Of a DNA stretch of 64,000 nt, positions 43,855 through 58,300 are shown piece after piece (the stretch's first letter is position 1; the number at the start of each line of letters is the position of its first letter). Origin of the DNA: Enoplosus armatus (taxonomy: Eukaryota > Chordata > Actinopteri > Centrarchiformes > Enoplosidae). The position numbers were made by a program, and so were the translations under genes. The stretch lies in contig NC_092184.1 in assembly GCF_043641665.1 (NCBI RefSeq), forward strand, positions 16,924,108 through 16,988,107. Reading direction: 5' to 3'. Under the pieces are notes generated by a model. That model had not been told where the DNA came from. It was given only the letters and a program-made list of their open reading frames with translations, and searched no databases.

Positions 43855-46643
43855 CTGTCAGGAGAGAGGGAGACGGATGGAGGAATTCAGATTTAAGTAA
43901 TTTCTGCTGTACAAAGTCAAAGTTCAAAGACATTCACTGGGCTGAACTCAGAACTCCAGTCCAGTGATTTGGATTCAACTTTCTCCAGACTTCAGCAATA
44001 AAGAGACAAAGAAATAATAATAACTTTAGCAAATACAGCATATTACAGTCCAGACTAGCAGCTGTGTTAGTACTAAGATAAAGACAGAAAGGTTAAGTTA
44101 TATACTATTATTTTGATAAAAAATAAAACAAATAAAACATACATTATATAACAACCATTATAATATAGTACCACTATAAACAGACAGACGTTAATTGTAA
44201 CAGTTCAGTTCTTTAACAAAATAGTTTTACATGTAAAAATATGTAAAGTAAAAAACAATTCTTCTAAACCAGCTTTTAAAACTAGCTTTTAAAGCTCTGA
44301 TTTCCATCTTATTGTTGAATGCAGTGACATTTAAGGTATTCTTATTCTCTAAAGGCTAAAAATCAGATGTGTTCAGCTGTGAATCGCACAATGATAAGGA
44401 CGGCATGGCGGCATGTTCTGTTCAGGGGGTTAACCCCACAGCTGTGCCCGGTCCCAGGACAGCTGTACTGTACAGTGAAGAGGAATCAGCATCTCAGAGG
44501 GATTAATTCTCAGACGGATAAACAAAACCTGACACATGCTTCACGTATACTTAAAAAAGGGACAGAGACAGACCGAGAGGATGGAGGAGAAATGCAAAAA
44601 AACAAGCGAGGCGGATAATGAATCCCTAATTTTTGTCTCAGCTGGATGTGTTTGTCCCTGGGGGGCTTCCATAGACAGGAGAGAGACTCCATCAATATGG
44701 CGCTATCTCTGGTAATTAATAACCTGAAATGTCCATTTATACAGAGGTAACAAGCTCACACACACATACAAGCACATACTCCACTTCCTGTCTTCATTTC
44801 TTTCTCTCACACACACATTTATACACACACATTTGTACACACACACACAATGCAGACTACCTCCAGTTTTAGTTGCTTGTGTTGCTGCAAGCTCTTTATT
44901 CTGGAGGCAGTTGGCAAACTCAGGTGCGTGAACTTAATCTACTGTAACTTTCCACACAAGCACACGACACGCTGCAAAAAAAAAGACAATAGCACAAGCA
45001 CACATGCTTTATATTCTTACATACAAACCATAGACTGAGCAGTCTGATACAAACAGACAGCTCAGTGGCCATTAATAATTCCAGCTTTCACTCCTGACAG
45101 CTGAAAGGTTCAAGGGAGTTTGACCCTTTAACTTGTGGGTGTTTTAGCATAAAAGCACTGCTGTCAATTGCTGAACAGCATCACTTCATCACCCCGACTG
45201 TCTAAAAATAGTCATCAAGTCTGACCTTGCTTATAAAAAAATCCTCTTATAACGTGATGTGAAGAAATTTGTTTGATAATTTAAATGTTTAATGTGGAGA
45301 AACAGGACGCAAATTAGCCAAAGTGTTTATTCACCCAAATTCCTCTCATTTACTTCCAGTTGTATCTGGCCTTGCAGACAGTTTTGATTTTATCTCATTA
45401 CTCAGGATGATCCACATACCTTGCAGTACTCCCAGTGTAAGGGGGGTCAGATGTTAAAGATGTGGATATTCAAAATCTCAGCAAATAAAAAAAGTTACAT
45501 ATCGATATTTACTTTTACGGATTTATAATAAGGAACGAGTCAGAGTCAGACAGTTAAAAAACACAACGAGGTTGCAAAATGTAAAGAAGATTAAAGAATG
45601 TGAACTTTCATTCAGCAAATGAATGAATGTTTCTCTCTACATCAGTGTGACTGCAGCTGAGGTCAAACCCCTGTGACTGTAAATAGATTAGTTTTTTTCT
45701 TCCATGCTTCAAGCATGAGGTTCAGTTTGACCCCAAGTGCTGCTCAGGCTTCTCTTGTGTCCTCATCCACCCTATCTCTCTACACCCAAACTGCAGATGT
45801 GACTTATTCTCACTTAGGAAACTTCATAGCGAGGGGAGTAAAAGAAAGAAAACAGCTTCACTGTTGTTCTCACTGAATGTTACAAGGGAAACCCATTATA
45901 ACACATCAAGTGCTAAAACTCAGTCAGAGCTTATTGCTGTCATTAGACTGTAATGTCTCCACCGAGGGACGGAGGTATTTAACCTGAAATACTTCCCAAC
46001 ATACTTTAGAGAAGTATCTGAATGTGACAAGTTAGCCATTGGCTTTGTTAAAGTTTAGTCACCCATTCTGAATGAGGGGTCAACAGCGAATCACTGGGGG
46101 GCATGACATGACACCACTTGTCTGAGTGGAGGAGTAGGCCACTGATACAAGGTTCAAATGTCTGCTGGTTTTTGCCAAAACATGAATTTGTTTGAGCAAG
46201 CAATTCAATCTGTCTTTACAGCAGCTGGGCAGCACATGATTTACTGATGAGTTTCAAAGAGTTTATGGACAAGTTATAGAGACGGACATCACAACAAAAC
46301 CAGCCCTCAGTACATTCTACATATGCAGCAAAGTGGACAAGAAGACACTCCTCAAACAGCTCCAATAAGGACAGAGTCACAAATAACATAATTACCATGG
46401 CAACTTGAACGAAAATCAAAAAGGATGGCTGAGAATCAAAAGTCCAGAGATTGATCCCAACATTTAATTTTGATACAAAAGTTGAATTTTTTCGTGGATG
46501 CAGATATAAATGTACTCATCACACATCTCAACCAATATGTTACATGGTACATTGAATCCCACAGGATGAGGATTTTCCTATATGCATCATTATTCATGCA
46601 CTGCAACTGTCTCATATCTCATCTCATAACACACAGACAACCA

Positions 46644-46720
<77 letters not shown>

Positions 46721-48281
46721 TGCGTGCTTTCATTCCTTCTCAGAAGTGAAAAAGAAGAGTCTAAAATGTTGCATCCGTTAAGATATGGCAGCATAATTTA
46801 TGAGAAAACTTTAAGAGCTCTCACATCAGCCACTTAATATGTATATTTAATTGCCTCCCAGAGTTTTTCATGAGTGAAGGGAAGGGACAGGGGTTAATTT
46901 TGCTGTTCTCGTGCTGGTTTGTAAGAATGCAACTTAAAGTACACAAACATGCAAAATGACTATAAAAACACATAGACACAATTTCAACCTGACGACAAAA
47001 CATTGTCTGCACTGAACTTGTTCACGTCCCCATTTTAAAAAGTCTCTGCCCGGAAGCCGTGTCTCATTCTGTGAGTGAAACAGCACAGAAAGGTCATCAA
47101 CCAAAACTGCAGTGAGCATGAGCATGTGCAAGTGTTATTCCGCCACACACCTGGAAGACAAACCCCCCAAAGATACGATGAGTTTTTATAAATGCACGGC
47201 CTAGTCAAAAAGCTAAAAAGCTTCTGTATGATGCAGCTCTGCACGGTCATTGAAAGTGGCAGTTTAAGAGGCTTCTTGATCAGGAACATGCTGTAACCTC
47301 ACCAGTCTGTTTACTTTAGTAGAAATTGGGCAGATAATTGAATATATTATTTAAAAGCTGAAGCGGAAAGTGGACTTCCTCTGAATATGAGGTTTTTGGT
47401 GAATAAAAAATAAATGATTCAAGTGGTTGCCACACAAGTCATGCCAATCTGAATTTACTGGTCAGAGCATAGCATGTCGACGCGGTGATCTTGAAGATTC
47501 GCGGTGTTCAACCTGGACAAACTTTCCCCCGTTCAGACGGTAAGGTGTCGCAGTATTTACTCATCAGATATTGTGAATCCTTGATCTTGAAACAAACTGC
47601 AAGATATATTCTATTATTTTAGAATTGAGATGAATGAAAAGTCAAACAAATAGCTGAAGTGAAGGCTTTCAAATGTTTCTGTTCTGCTCTCTAGAAAGAT
47701 CAACCTATTAGTGGCAGCATGAACATGGCCACTGTGACAACCTTAAAGGGAGAAAGGCTAACATCTGTCCCATAACAGGAATGTGATACAAACAAAACAT
47801 GTGTAAGCTAATTTTATTGCTGCGGTTCTGACACTATACAGGATGCTATGTGTCTGGATGTGGATGAAGCAGAGACATAGAGACATTTAAGTTGCACACC
47901 TCAAATAAGAATCACTTTCTGGAAGGTCAGACAACTGTAGCATTGTGACCAAAATTCAGGACTAGTGTGTTTGGTAATGATAAATAAAAGGTCACTTCTC
48001 TGCCCACTATGGTGTCTTCTTTGCAGTAACTTCAGCTATAAATTATAACCTAGGTTTCAAACATATTCCAGATGTCTACGTAAAATTCCTGCCAGGCTTT
48101 TCACACTAAACGCTAAACAGTCTGGAACGGTATTAATGGCTTGTAAGAGCTAGCTGATATAAAACCAGCTGCAAGAAATGAACTAGATGTTACATAAACT
48201 TCTATCCATTGATGGTGTATTTTCTCAGTGAGTGAGTCAATATCAGACGAGTGGTGGGAACAGGAACGTACCCAGACAACA

Positions 48282-48317
<36 letters not shown>

Positions 48318-50464
48318 CTTACAGTCACTGTACTAAGCATCAAGCTGCGTACAAAAGCAGCAATCTGTTCATACAGACTAAATTTACAGTTATATAAGAC
48401 TGCTTCACTGTATCCACTCTTTATGTTAAGTTGTTTTATGTTTGCATTTGATTGAAAGGGCTCAATATGATCCCTTTCAAATTGGGGGGAAGAATCCTAT
48501 AGAGACACACACACCAAAAAAAGTAAAGTGTAAAAAAAAAATCAAGACACAATTCGGAAAAATCTAAACATGAAGTAAGGTGACTCCTCACATAATGGAT
48601 GGATGCTATTTCGACAACATACCAGGCAGAGTTACAGGAATCTGACACCAGCTGCACATACAGCCAGTCAGCTCCAGAACCACGGGGATGTTAGAAAGTC
48701 CATGAAAAGAGAAAGCCAAGACGCACCGTATGCAAAGTAGTCTAAATATAAAAAGTGATTACAAAGGAAAAACTGTGAGGAAAAAACACCCAGATTCTAC
48801 CCCGCCCTCCGTGCATGGCAAGCCTGGACCCTGTTGCCGCTGTTCATTCTGAAACTGCATCACAACAACATCACAGAAGTAAGTGCTGGACTGCTGGCAT
48901 CGCGTCAACTCTGTGAGGCTGCAGCTTACGCACATCCTAACGTTTTATAGATCCCCCTGAAGGTGGAAAGAAAGTTCATCCACTGCCGGTAGTTTTGACT
49001 GAATCTAATGCGCGAACAACAGCTGAAATATGTACTTAAATGATAGATACAGTGTGTCTCTCAGCTGGAGCAGCAGGGTATTATGTCATGTACGCAACAC
49101 CAAACACAAACAGTATTCAAGTTATTCAAAGTTTCCAAATCATTGAAGCTGAATTAGTCACTTATAAAACATGACCAATAAATACAGCTATAAAAACTCA
49201 TCAACTTAAACATTGTTGGGGTTTTTCTTATCATTATAGGTTTCCTGCTACTTTTTCTTGTTAGAATATAACCCTAGACAAACAGAAGAGAGAGATGCTT
49301 TGGGTTAGAGGAGATGAGAGAGAGGACGGTAAAAAAGATATGGAGAAACATGGAGCAAGAAAAGAAACATGGAGCAAGAAAGAGAGTTGTACCTACTGCC
49401 GGCTGTATATGAAGAAAGAGATCAGTTCTGTTGTTCCTGTCTGTCCTGTCCTATGCTCCGACTTAGACTGAGTGCATCCGAGAGGGAGAGAGGAGCAGCG
49501 CTTCATGAGAGTGAGAGACCGAACTCCATGTGGGAGAGACAGAGAGATAGTGGGAGTGTTAACTGAGAGAGAGAGAGAGAGATCCCTCCCTGTGAAAGTG
49601 AGAGAGTTGAGCGCACACTGCGAGAGCATTTGTGTGAGACAGATTTAGACATCCTGCTGTGAGCGTGAGTGTGTGTGAGATACAGAGAGAGACAGAATAC
49701 ACCATGGGCATGTGTAGGTGGAGAGGAAAAAAAACATGGATTATGTGTGTGTGTTTGTGTGTGAGAGGAGAGTTTTCCAGGAGATGCTTTCATCTATAAA
49801 ACAGCTGAGCAGGATGTTCGTGGCCTCACACAGTCAGACCACATCTCACTAGCTGAGTTTTCATCATGACATAGAAACAACCTCTTTAAATTGATTTCAG
49901 CCTGGTTGGATACCTCATTAAAAACGGTCAAAAATAGGCGTTGTTCGTTGTCTAAAGTAGACAGGAGTATCAAAACTGCTATAACAGCCACACATCAAAT
50001 TTATTTAGAAACTGATTTTGCTGGATAGCATAGGAGAACTCTGACAATGTTTACAGAACAGGAAGCATGTCTTTTCCAAATTGATCATGTAAAAAGGTCA
50101 ATTACAGCCCAGCAGTTGGTGCTTTTGTCCTTTCAGGTGTAAAAAAAGGTTCAAGATGAAAAACAACTGTCAGTTCTACTTGAAACATCTTTCTCAAGCT
50201 ACTTTATCCGGATCCAAATCCTGGATCAGATATGAACCAGCAGCATTGTGAGAACATGGTGGTCCACTCAGGCTGCTGAGTCACCAGGACGTTCAGCTTT
50301 TTATGCATCTACGTCTGGGACGGTGTGGACACGCAGGTAACAGCAAGTGACTCAAACAAAACTGAGGCTTCCTGCGTGAATTGGTCTTTTTAACACGCAG
50401 GCATACGCGTACATATGGCATGCACCTGCGCATCTGCGTGTGTGTTGGGGCCGTATGTGTGCAT

Positions 50465-50502
<38 letters not shown>

Positions 50503-51477
50503 CTTGTACAAATATTAATAGCATGCATCTGTATGCATGGGTGAATGCATATGCACAGGTTAGAGAACATGTGTCTCTCTGGTCGTGTGCTTCATGTCCT
50601 GTGAGAGAATCAATGCAGAAAACATCTTAACATATAATTTGTCTCATAGTTACATTTCAAGACAAACAAACAGTCAAATCAAATCATTCTGGTGTGTTTT
50701 GCCTTTAAACCAGTTCATGTGTATGGGGAAAAAAAATGAAATAATCTCGCCTTTATTTTTACTTGTTTTGAGGTTCTGCTGAGGTTCAGGTGTTTCCATC
50801 TAACCACCACCTGCTTATTCTCTCTCCATGACATGATATCCAAACTTTTACCCACTTCTGTTCAGCACTATCCTCTCGGCCCCTCTTTCTGTCTGTGTCT
50901 CTCTATCTCTACAACTCCTTGTTGTAACCTCTCCCATCTCCTTCTTCTCTCTGCTCTCATTTATTCTCTTTGTCATCACTTGTAATATCATTGTATGACT
51001 CGTGCACTTTCTTTCCTTACCTCTGCTAACCTTCATCCTCTTTTCTTTCTCCTCTCTCCCACCATAGATTCTCCCATCCCTGCCTGTTTCCCTCCATCCT
51101 TAAATCATCCCAATGCAGCCACTGTCTGGACACAGACAGGACATCCTGTATAGTGTGCAGTGCTGCAGGGCTCGTGGGACTAGAGATATACACATATACA
51201 GCTTCAGTCCTCCAAATCTCTGAAAATGAGAAATCAAGTGCACAACGTATCTTTTGTGTATAATAAGTGGACATATGAGCCTGCTTCCTGTGCCCATCTG
51301 TGAGTGTGTGTCCTGTGGGGGCTTGGAGGGATATCTGTGCATGTGTGTGTGTATGTGTGGATGAGTTTGCATCTATTTTCCTGCCTTTGTTTTATGTGCA
51401 CAGGTGCATGCATTGCCTGTATGTATATGTATGTATATCTTCATTCTGTGCGACTGTGTGGTTGCATGTGCATGTAA

Positions 51478-51517
<40 letters not shown>

Positions 51518-52287
51518 AGGAAAGTGACGGTTTATCAAGTTATATAATGTTCTTCTACGTTGAGTAGAGATTCAGAAACTGCCTCTGGTGATCACACACA
51601 TGCACACACAAGGCACAAATGAATGCGCACACATATGCAGCAGGACCATGCATTCATCAATCACACTGGAAGCGGAGACACACACACATACACACACACA
51701 GCAACACAATGGAGGCTGGGGGTTATTTAAAATTAGGGGAATTTGAGCAGAATAAAGGGGGCAAAAGGGGCCAGAACTCACTTATCATTGATGAGGCATT
51801 TGTCTCAAAAGCTGTTTGTTTCGCAAGCAATTAGTGTCGCTCGTGACGTGAAGTTTGCTCCTCGGCGACGGGAATATTCCAGCCTTGTGCACACTGTCTC
51901 AACTTTACCAAGAGGAGGAGAATTATATTTGCATTACATATTTGAAATTCAAATATATATTTCTGGGGCTGGAAATGTGGGTCTCCATCTGTCCATTTCA
52001 TCCAAAACAAGCATGAAAGAAAAAAGGGGGGGAGGATAGAAGAGAAAGAAATTAAAGGGTGAATAAACAGCCCCACTGCAGCCAGCTGTTCCTCTTCTTT
52101 CTGAAACATCTGTCATAGAAGTAGAAACACAGAAAGAGATGGAGAGAAAGTGAAGGAGGGGGAGAAACTACAGAAGACATGAAGAGAAACAAAGGAGAGG
52201 GCAAGAAAGGGTGAAGACTGAATAATAGGGGGGAAAACATACAGTAGAAACCATTCTTTTCTCTACTGTGTGCTAAATTTACACAGT

Positions 52288-52333
<46 letters not shown>

Positions 52334-55300
52334 TCTGACATGTGTGTTTGTGCATGTGACCTCACCCTGTCATGTAATAAACATCAGATTTATCGAACAG
52401 TTTTATCATATATGAAACATTGAAATCCCTTGATGTTACCTGTTTCTTATCTTCTCAACACATTTGCATGATATGATGAAGAGTCCACAGTCATGCTAGC
52501 AGCTCTGTAAGGCTGTACACTAGTGCTTTGAACTAAATGCTAAAACCAGCATGCTAACGTGCTCACAATAGTCAGTCTGGACCAAAGTGGTGGACCAACA
52601 GACATAGAACCGCACCGCTGGCGTGGCTTAAAACTGGTGTAAAACCTCAACAAGGTCCACAATCATGTCCTGTGAGAGTATTTTGATGCTGCTTCAGCAG
52701 AACTGGGCCAAAGCCCCCAGCCCTGGACAAAAACTGATGTGCTCATCTTAAAAACTGCCAATGTGACAGAAACAAAATGCAATTAACATTCGAAATGAAC
52801 TATTTTCTGGAGAATTGAGATGCATCAGTTTTGTACACACAGGTACGACAAACATGTTTGAAGCTCTGAGGACATGACACACTGGCTGGTGAGCTGGGTT
52901 TTTAGTTATGTACAGATTCTTTCTTTATTTCATCAGTGTCACTTTATAACTTTTAATCACTGAATTTAAATGATCAGTGCCTCTGTCTACTTTCAGATTT
53001 GCATCAAAATGAAACTTCTGAAGTTTTAAAAGAACTTGTCAATACATAAAACTCCCAAAAAGTATTTTGATGAGCCAATGCATTTAAATTATTGTATCGT
53101 ATTAAGTTTCAAAGACCTGCTGATACTGTCTCCTGCTGGCAGTGCATCTCGGTTTAGAATAAAAGCTAATTTGATTGAGTTCACTTCAAATGACTCTCAT
53201 TAGATGACAATTTTGTCCTGAAATAACGGACACCCAGCAAACTAAATCAAAAAGTAGAAGCAGCTGAAAATAATTTCCATAATTTCCAAGTTATTGAGCC
53301 GTGTGATGAAAAGAAAATACTGCTGCTAGAATATGTCCAGAGGGGAGCTGGGCTGATTGAATTCATGGAGGGAGCAAGAAGAGCTGAGAGAAAAAAGAGA
53401 GGAAGAAAGAGAAGAGAATGCGCAAGAAGATGAGAGGGAGAAGGCGGAGGTGTCCAGTCTGCAGGTTCAATGGTGAGCAAGAAAAAGAAACAGAGAGAGA
53501 GAGAGAGAGAGACATGGAGAAACATAGAGAGGGGAGAGAGAGAGAGGCTTGCTCTCATGGCTGGTTGAATCTTTGTTCAGTTTTGCTGGAGGCTTCAGAG
53601 CCTGACAGACGAGCAAAGAACAGCGTTCACTGACATCATTGTGTGATGTGACCTTATCCAGCTTTCATAAGACCCTTCACGCTTCAAACACACACACGCA
53701 CATATTGAAAGGTGCACAGATATGTGCAAGCATTCACATACAGATATCCATATGATTGTTTGAGGAATTCTAACTCAACAACAGCATCAGTCCGTTCAGC
53801 AAGGTGCCCCAAAACAACATGTTCAAGTGACAAAGCCCTCTAGTGGACGTAGGGATTATGGCGGGATTAGAGCAGGAAGTCAGGTGACGTTGTTATAGAG
53901 CGACAAAGTCTCTGTAAGGAAGGAGGTCGAGGTAGATGGATGGACTTTAAAACAGGAGACAGCTGTTGGTTTCCCATTTCTAAGCAACGGTCAACGTTGG
54001 GTTATTTTTTAGCATGACCACGATCGTTCCCTGACCTTAATCAAGTGGTTATTAATGTAACCATGGTGGTGAAGGTCTCTTACCCTTAACGAAGCAGTCC
54101 TTTTTCTGTCAACAGACAGAAACTTTTTGTTAACAAGAAAATTCCACCCAAACCATGATCTTTCCATAATCCCAGTTGTTTCTATGCCTAAACCGAACCA
54201 TGAAGTCGTCCTGCCGATAATATCAGATCAGAAAACACTTCTATGTGTCATTCTAGACACACAGTGTATTTTGTTGTTTAATTTGGAGGACTTGTTGCCT
54301 TTGTGGCATCGTCCCACTCCCTCTTCCCCCATGTTGTCTGCATGTCTCCACTCTCAACTATCCAATAAAGACAAAAAATGCATGCATGTCATGCCCCTCT
54401 TTCATCTCATGTTTCCTTTCTGTCTCTATTATTGGGACATGCCAAACAAATAATGTTAAAAAGGTTTTCTCGCTCATAAAACAAAGCGATATAAAATGTG
54501 TTGTGGTACCTCTTTCAGTGTCTTTAATCACTGAAAAGTAGTGATGTAAGCAACTTATTAATATATTATGAAATTTAAAGGTTAGTGAATAAGCAAGTAA
54601 ACCTGCAGCCAAAGCACACAAGCCCCTCGGTGTGTAAACACTCACACAAAAGGCACACAAAGATGTGCGTGCAGAGACTGCACACAGACACAATGCATCC
54701 CATACACGCTGCTCTTCCAGTCAGTCTCACCATACCGTATGTTTCCTGTTCACGCTCTGTTAAGCTCCATGTCATTAACTCTGTGCGTAGCTGAACAGAC
54801 ATATTAGCCCAATTACTGTCGCATGCACTAAGTGCATTTCATGAAACCTGGCCTCTTGTTATCACTTCAGGAAGCAAGTCGCACCACTTCTGTCACGATT
54901 AGTGAATTCAGGCAACAGAGGGAGGAGCTGTCCCCTCTTTATAAATAGTAATACAAATAGTGAGTCATGTAAGTTTCATATTGATATCCTGGGATATTCC
55001 ATAAACTGAGTGAAGCACATGTAACCAAGACCATGGCAGGGCTTCTGTATGACAGACTGTAATTCATGTTTTATGTTTTGAACACTTCTTTGTTTGTGAA
55101 TACCTTCACAGTTAAAGTTATAATGTTATGGATGTATCATTGTCTTATGCTGTATATATGTGAAGTACTGTAGGTTACTGAAATGTTTCCTTGTTCTCAC
55201 ATGCTGTATTATGTAATAGTTTAGGTGCATGGACGGGTTTATCAGGGATGTTTCTGGGGGTTGTGTCAAGCCTCACTGTAATGTAATGCAATATGAGTGA

Positions 55301-58300
55301 TATGTGCTGTGTGAGAGAGAGATTACCCTAATCCTCTAATGAAAACAGAAAACAAAACAACCCTGACAACCAAGATAATACTATACTGCCAAGGTATACC
55401 AGAAAAATGTTTGCTGCATTTCAAATTCAAAGTTTAAACAATGGGATTAAATGTACTATAGAAGTAAGCTCTTACTCACACAACATACTTTTATGTAATG
55501 AAGTTGCAGGTTACACCGAGATATATACTGTACCAGCCCTGAAAGTGCTGAGGGAAAATCTAATTTCTAGATCTTTGATCGTAATTCTGACTTTTTGACT
55601 GAAGCTGGATGATAAAATGTCAGTTAAATCAGATTTTTGTTTCTTCATGAACAAACTGGTTTATGAAATCAAACCTGAAACTGAAATGTCAAAATAAGTA
55701 TGCACTGTCATTATGAAATATGAATGTATTCGACTGTCATAAAAACTTTCTCTAACTGATCTCATCATAAAGTAACAGACTAATCCCTGAGGTGACGTGT
55801 GCATTCACAATTGAGTCATTTACATAACAAAAGTGCACTTGTGTCCATCCATATATGCGTCTGATGTGTGTGTATGTGTCTAATCTGTCATGCCATCCAT
55901 CCTGAATGAATAAAGCATTACAGAGCTCATACTATGCGTGCCATGAGTGACTCATCTGCTTGTATGCTTAATGTGCTCAGCGTCAAAAACCTCTGCTCAT
56001 CACTAGATGTTATCTCAACTCTCTACGCTGAAATAAAAAAGGAACCAACTTGGAAGGACCTCCTGTATTTGTATCAAAACTACTCAGCACCCCTGCAATA
56101 AAAGGGAAACAGACACAGGGGGACAAGAAGCTGCAGAAGGAGGTCACAACATTAGCTGTAGAGCAAAACAGGTATCCCTATTCCATATCAACACCTCAGG
56201 GTCCGATTGATCAAAAGTACAGGTATTGAGGGAATGCGTGACCTGAGTATCTGCAGCTTTTTTTGGAGTCCAGTTGTTTCCAACAGAAGAAGAAAAGAAA
56301 ATAAGGTGTTCACTCAGTTTAGTAACTGAAAGGAGAGAGCCTGCCAGCCCTCAGATCTGCTGTCTGTGTGAAAGAGCTGCCCCCCTGACGTACCTGATAA
56401 ACTCTTTAGCAGATGGTAATCTGACCTAACTCTCCATCACACACACTTTGATCGACACGACTTAATTAAGACCAATCTAACGTTCACTCCCAGAAAAGAA
56501 ACAGGAGGTTTGTGATAGAAAGAGAGAGAAGCCAGTCATCCACACAAGGTCAAGCCACTAGTCCCTGTTTGAGCTCAGTGTCTTGCTCAAGGACACTTCA
56601 CCAGTGACAGAAATCAGCATCAGTTGAACCACGAATACCACCTGTAAGATGATTGACATGACATGAGTATGAAATGTGTTCGTTAAGCACTCTGAGATAT
56701 ATCGATATTTCTCTCCAGGTTTTAGAAAGTGGCTTTTAAATTTAGTGGGCTTTAAGATATGCTGACTTTGCACTGCTACGGCATGAAAACATCTCTTAAT
56801 TTCATCCTTTCATCTGCAAAAAAACAACTCTCATCATTTGTGGGAAACAAAGTTTTGGAGGTGCATGGTTTTCTTTAGCTAGAAACGTTGAGGCGTCGAC
56901 TGCAGAGCGTTCAAAGACAGTTAGCGTGGGGTGATTAAGGACCACACATTGAGCGCAGCTGATTAACTATCTGAGAACAGATGGCTATCAGATGAGGCTT
57001 TCCATCAAACTCCTTCAGCTTGGACAGGATTCACGTCTGGAGCAGGTTCAGTGACAACATTCAGGGAATTAAAGGGGAATACAGAAACCAGACAATGGGA
57101 CCCTGAATCTTCTGGAATATTTAGACAGAGATGCGATTTTACACGACAATTCACAGGTTGAAATTCTAACCGGTTGTCTTTGACTTGAGCGTGTCTTTGC
57201 ACAGAGGCTTAGCTGATTTAGTACCTTGGAGCATCTGCACAGCTGGACAGGGTACACTGCAGGAAATAGGTGCCTAATCTGCACAACTGGACTGCTGCGT
57301 ATGTCATGCTATAAGACATCTTCTAGGTTCATGTTTGTTATTTAACACCACTCCTGATGCACCTCAGTGTCATAAACTGTTTGAGATGTGAAAGCTCGAG
57401 CTGTTAGAGTCTACAAAAATAGGAACGTGGGAAAAACAAAGTTATTGTCTGTAACACAACCAGCAGATGGCGTGATTTCACGGACCAAACAAAGGGTTTC
57501 AGATGTGATGAATCTGAGTTGCAGTGGCAGATGTCATCAGAAATAATCAAACTGTGTCATCTAATACTGTCACATAATGATCTCCTAAATCACAAGGGGA
57601 TTTCTAAAAACTATCCAGGAGTGGCGGCTCAGTCTCAATGGCACCATCTAGTGTTCGGCTTTAACTTGAACCCCTTCTCTGTCCTCCTAAATCCAATTGG
57701 ACCAAAGTACAAACACACTTGCTTTAAATATTTCTTTTCAGGTAAGTGTTATGGTCACAGTAGTTAATATTATTGGTTGGGCGTCTCTCACTAACTATTC
57801 TCAATGTAATTAAAATTATATGACACCAGAATTTGAAATGGGCTTGAAAGTGACCACTTAAGTTTGTTGCATGAACTAATCTAAAACTATTTGGTCCTGT
57901 CATACACAAATGCAAACAATTCTTGTTGGACATTAAATATTCTCAATTAAAAGTGTGCTAATGCAACATGATGTGATTCAATGCTGTAGAAGTAGGACTT
58001 TCACTGCGCTTGCACTTGAGAGCCGTAGAGTACGGCAGTACAGCAGTAATTACTTTCAAAACATATCCATAGGCTGCATATCTCTACATCTCACAAAGGG
58101 ACCTCGATCGCAACATAAAGCTCTACCCTCAGGCTAGTTAAAGCTCGACATCATAGGTCAGAGGAGATAGAGAGAGAGAAAAAAACAGGCAGAAAATGGG
58201 ACGAGAATGTTTTATTATACAGAGGAAGAGAATGGGTGAGACTGCAGCAGTGACTGTGACAGGAGGAAACAGATAGATTTTCAAAGCACAAATCACAATT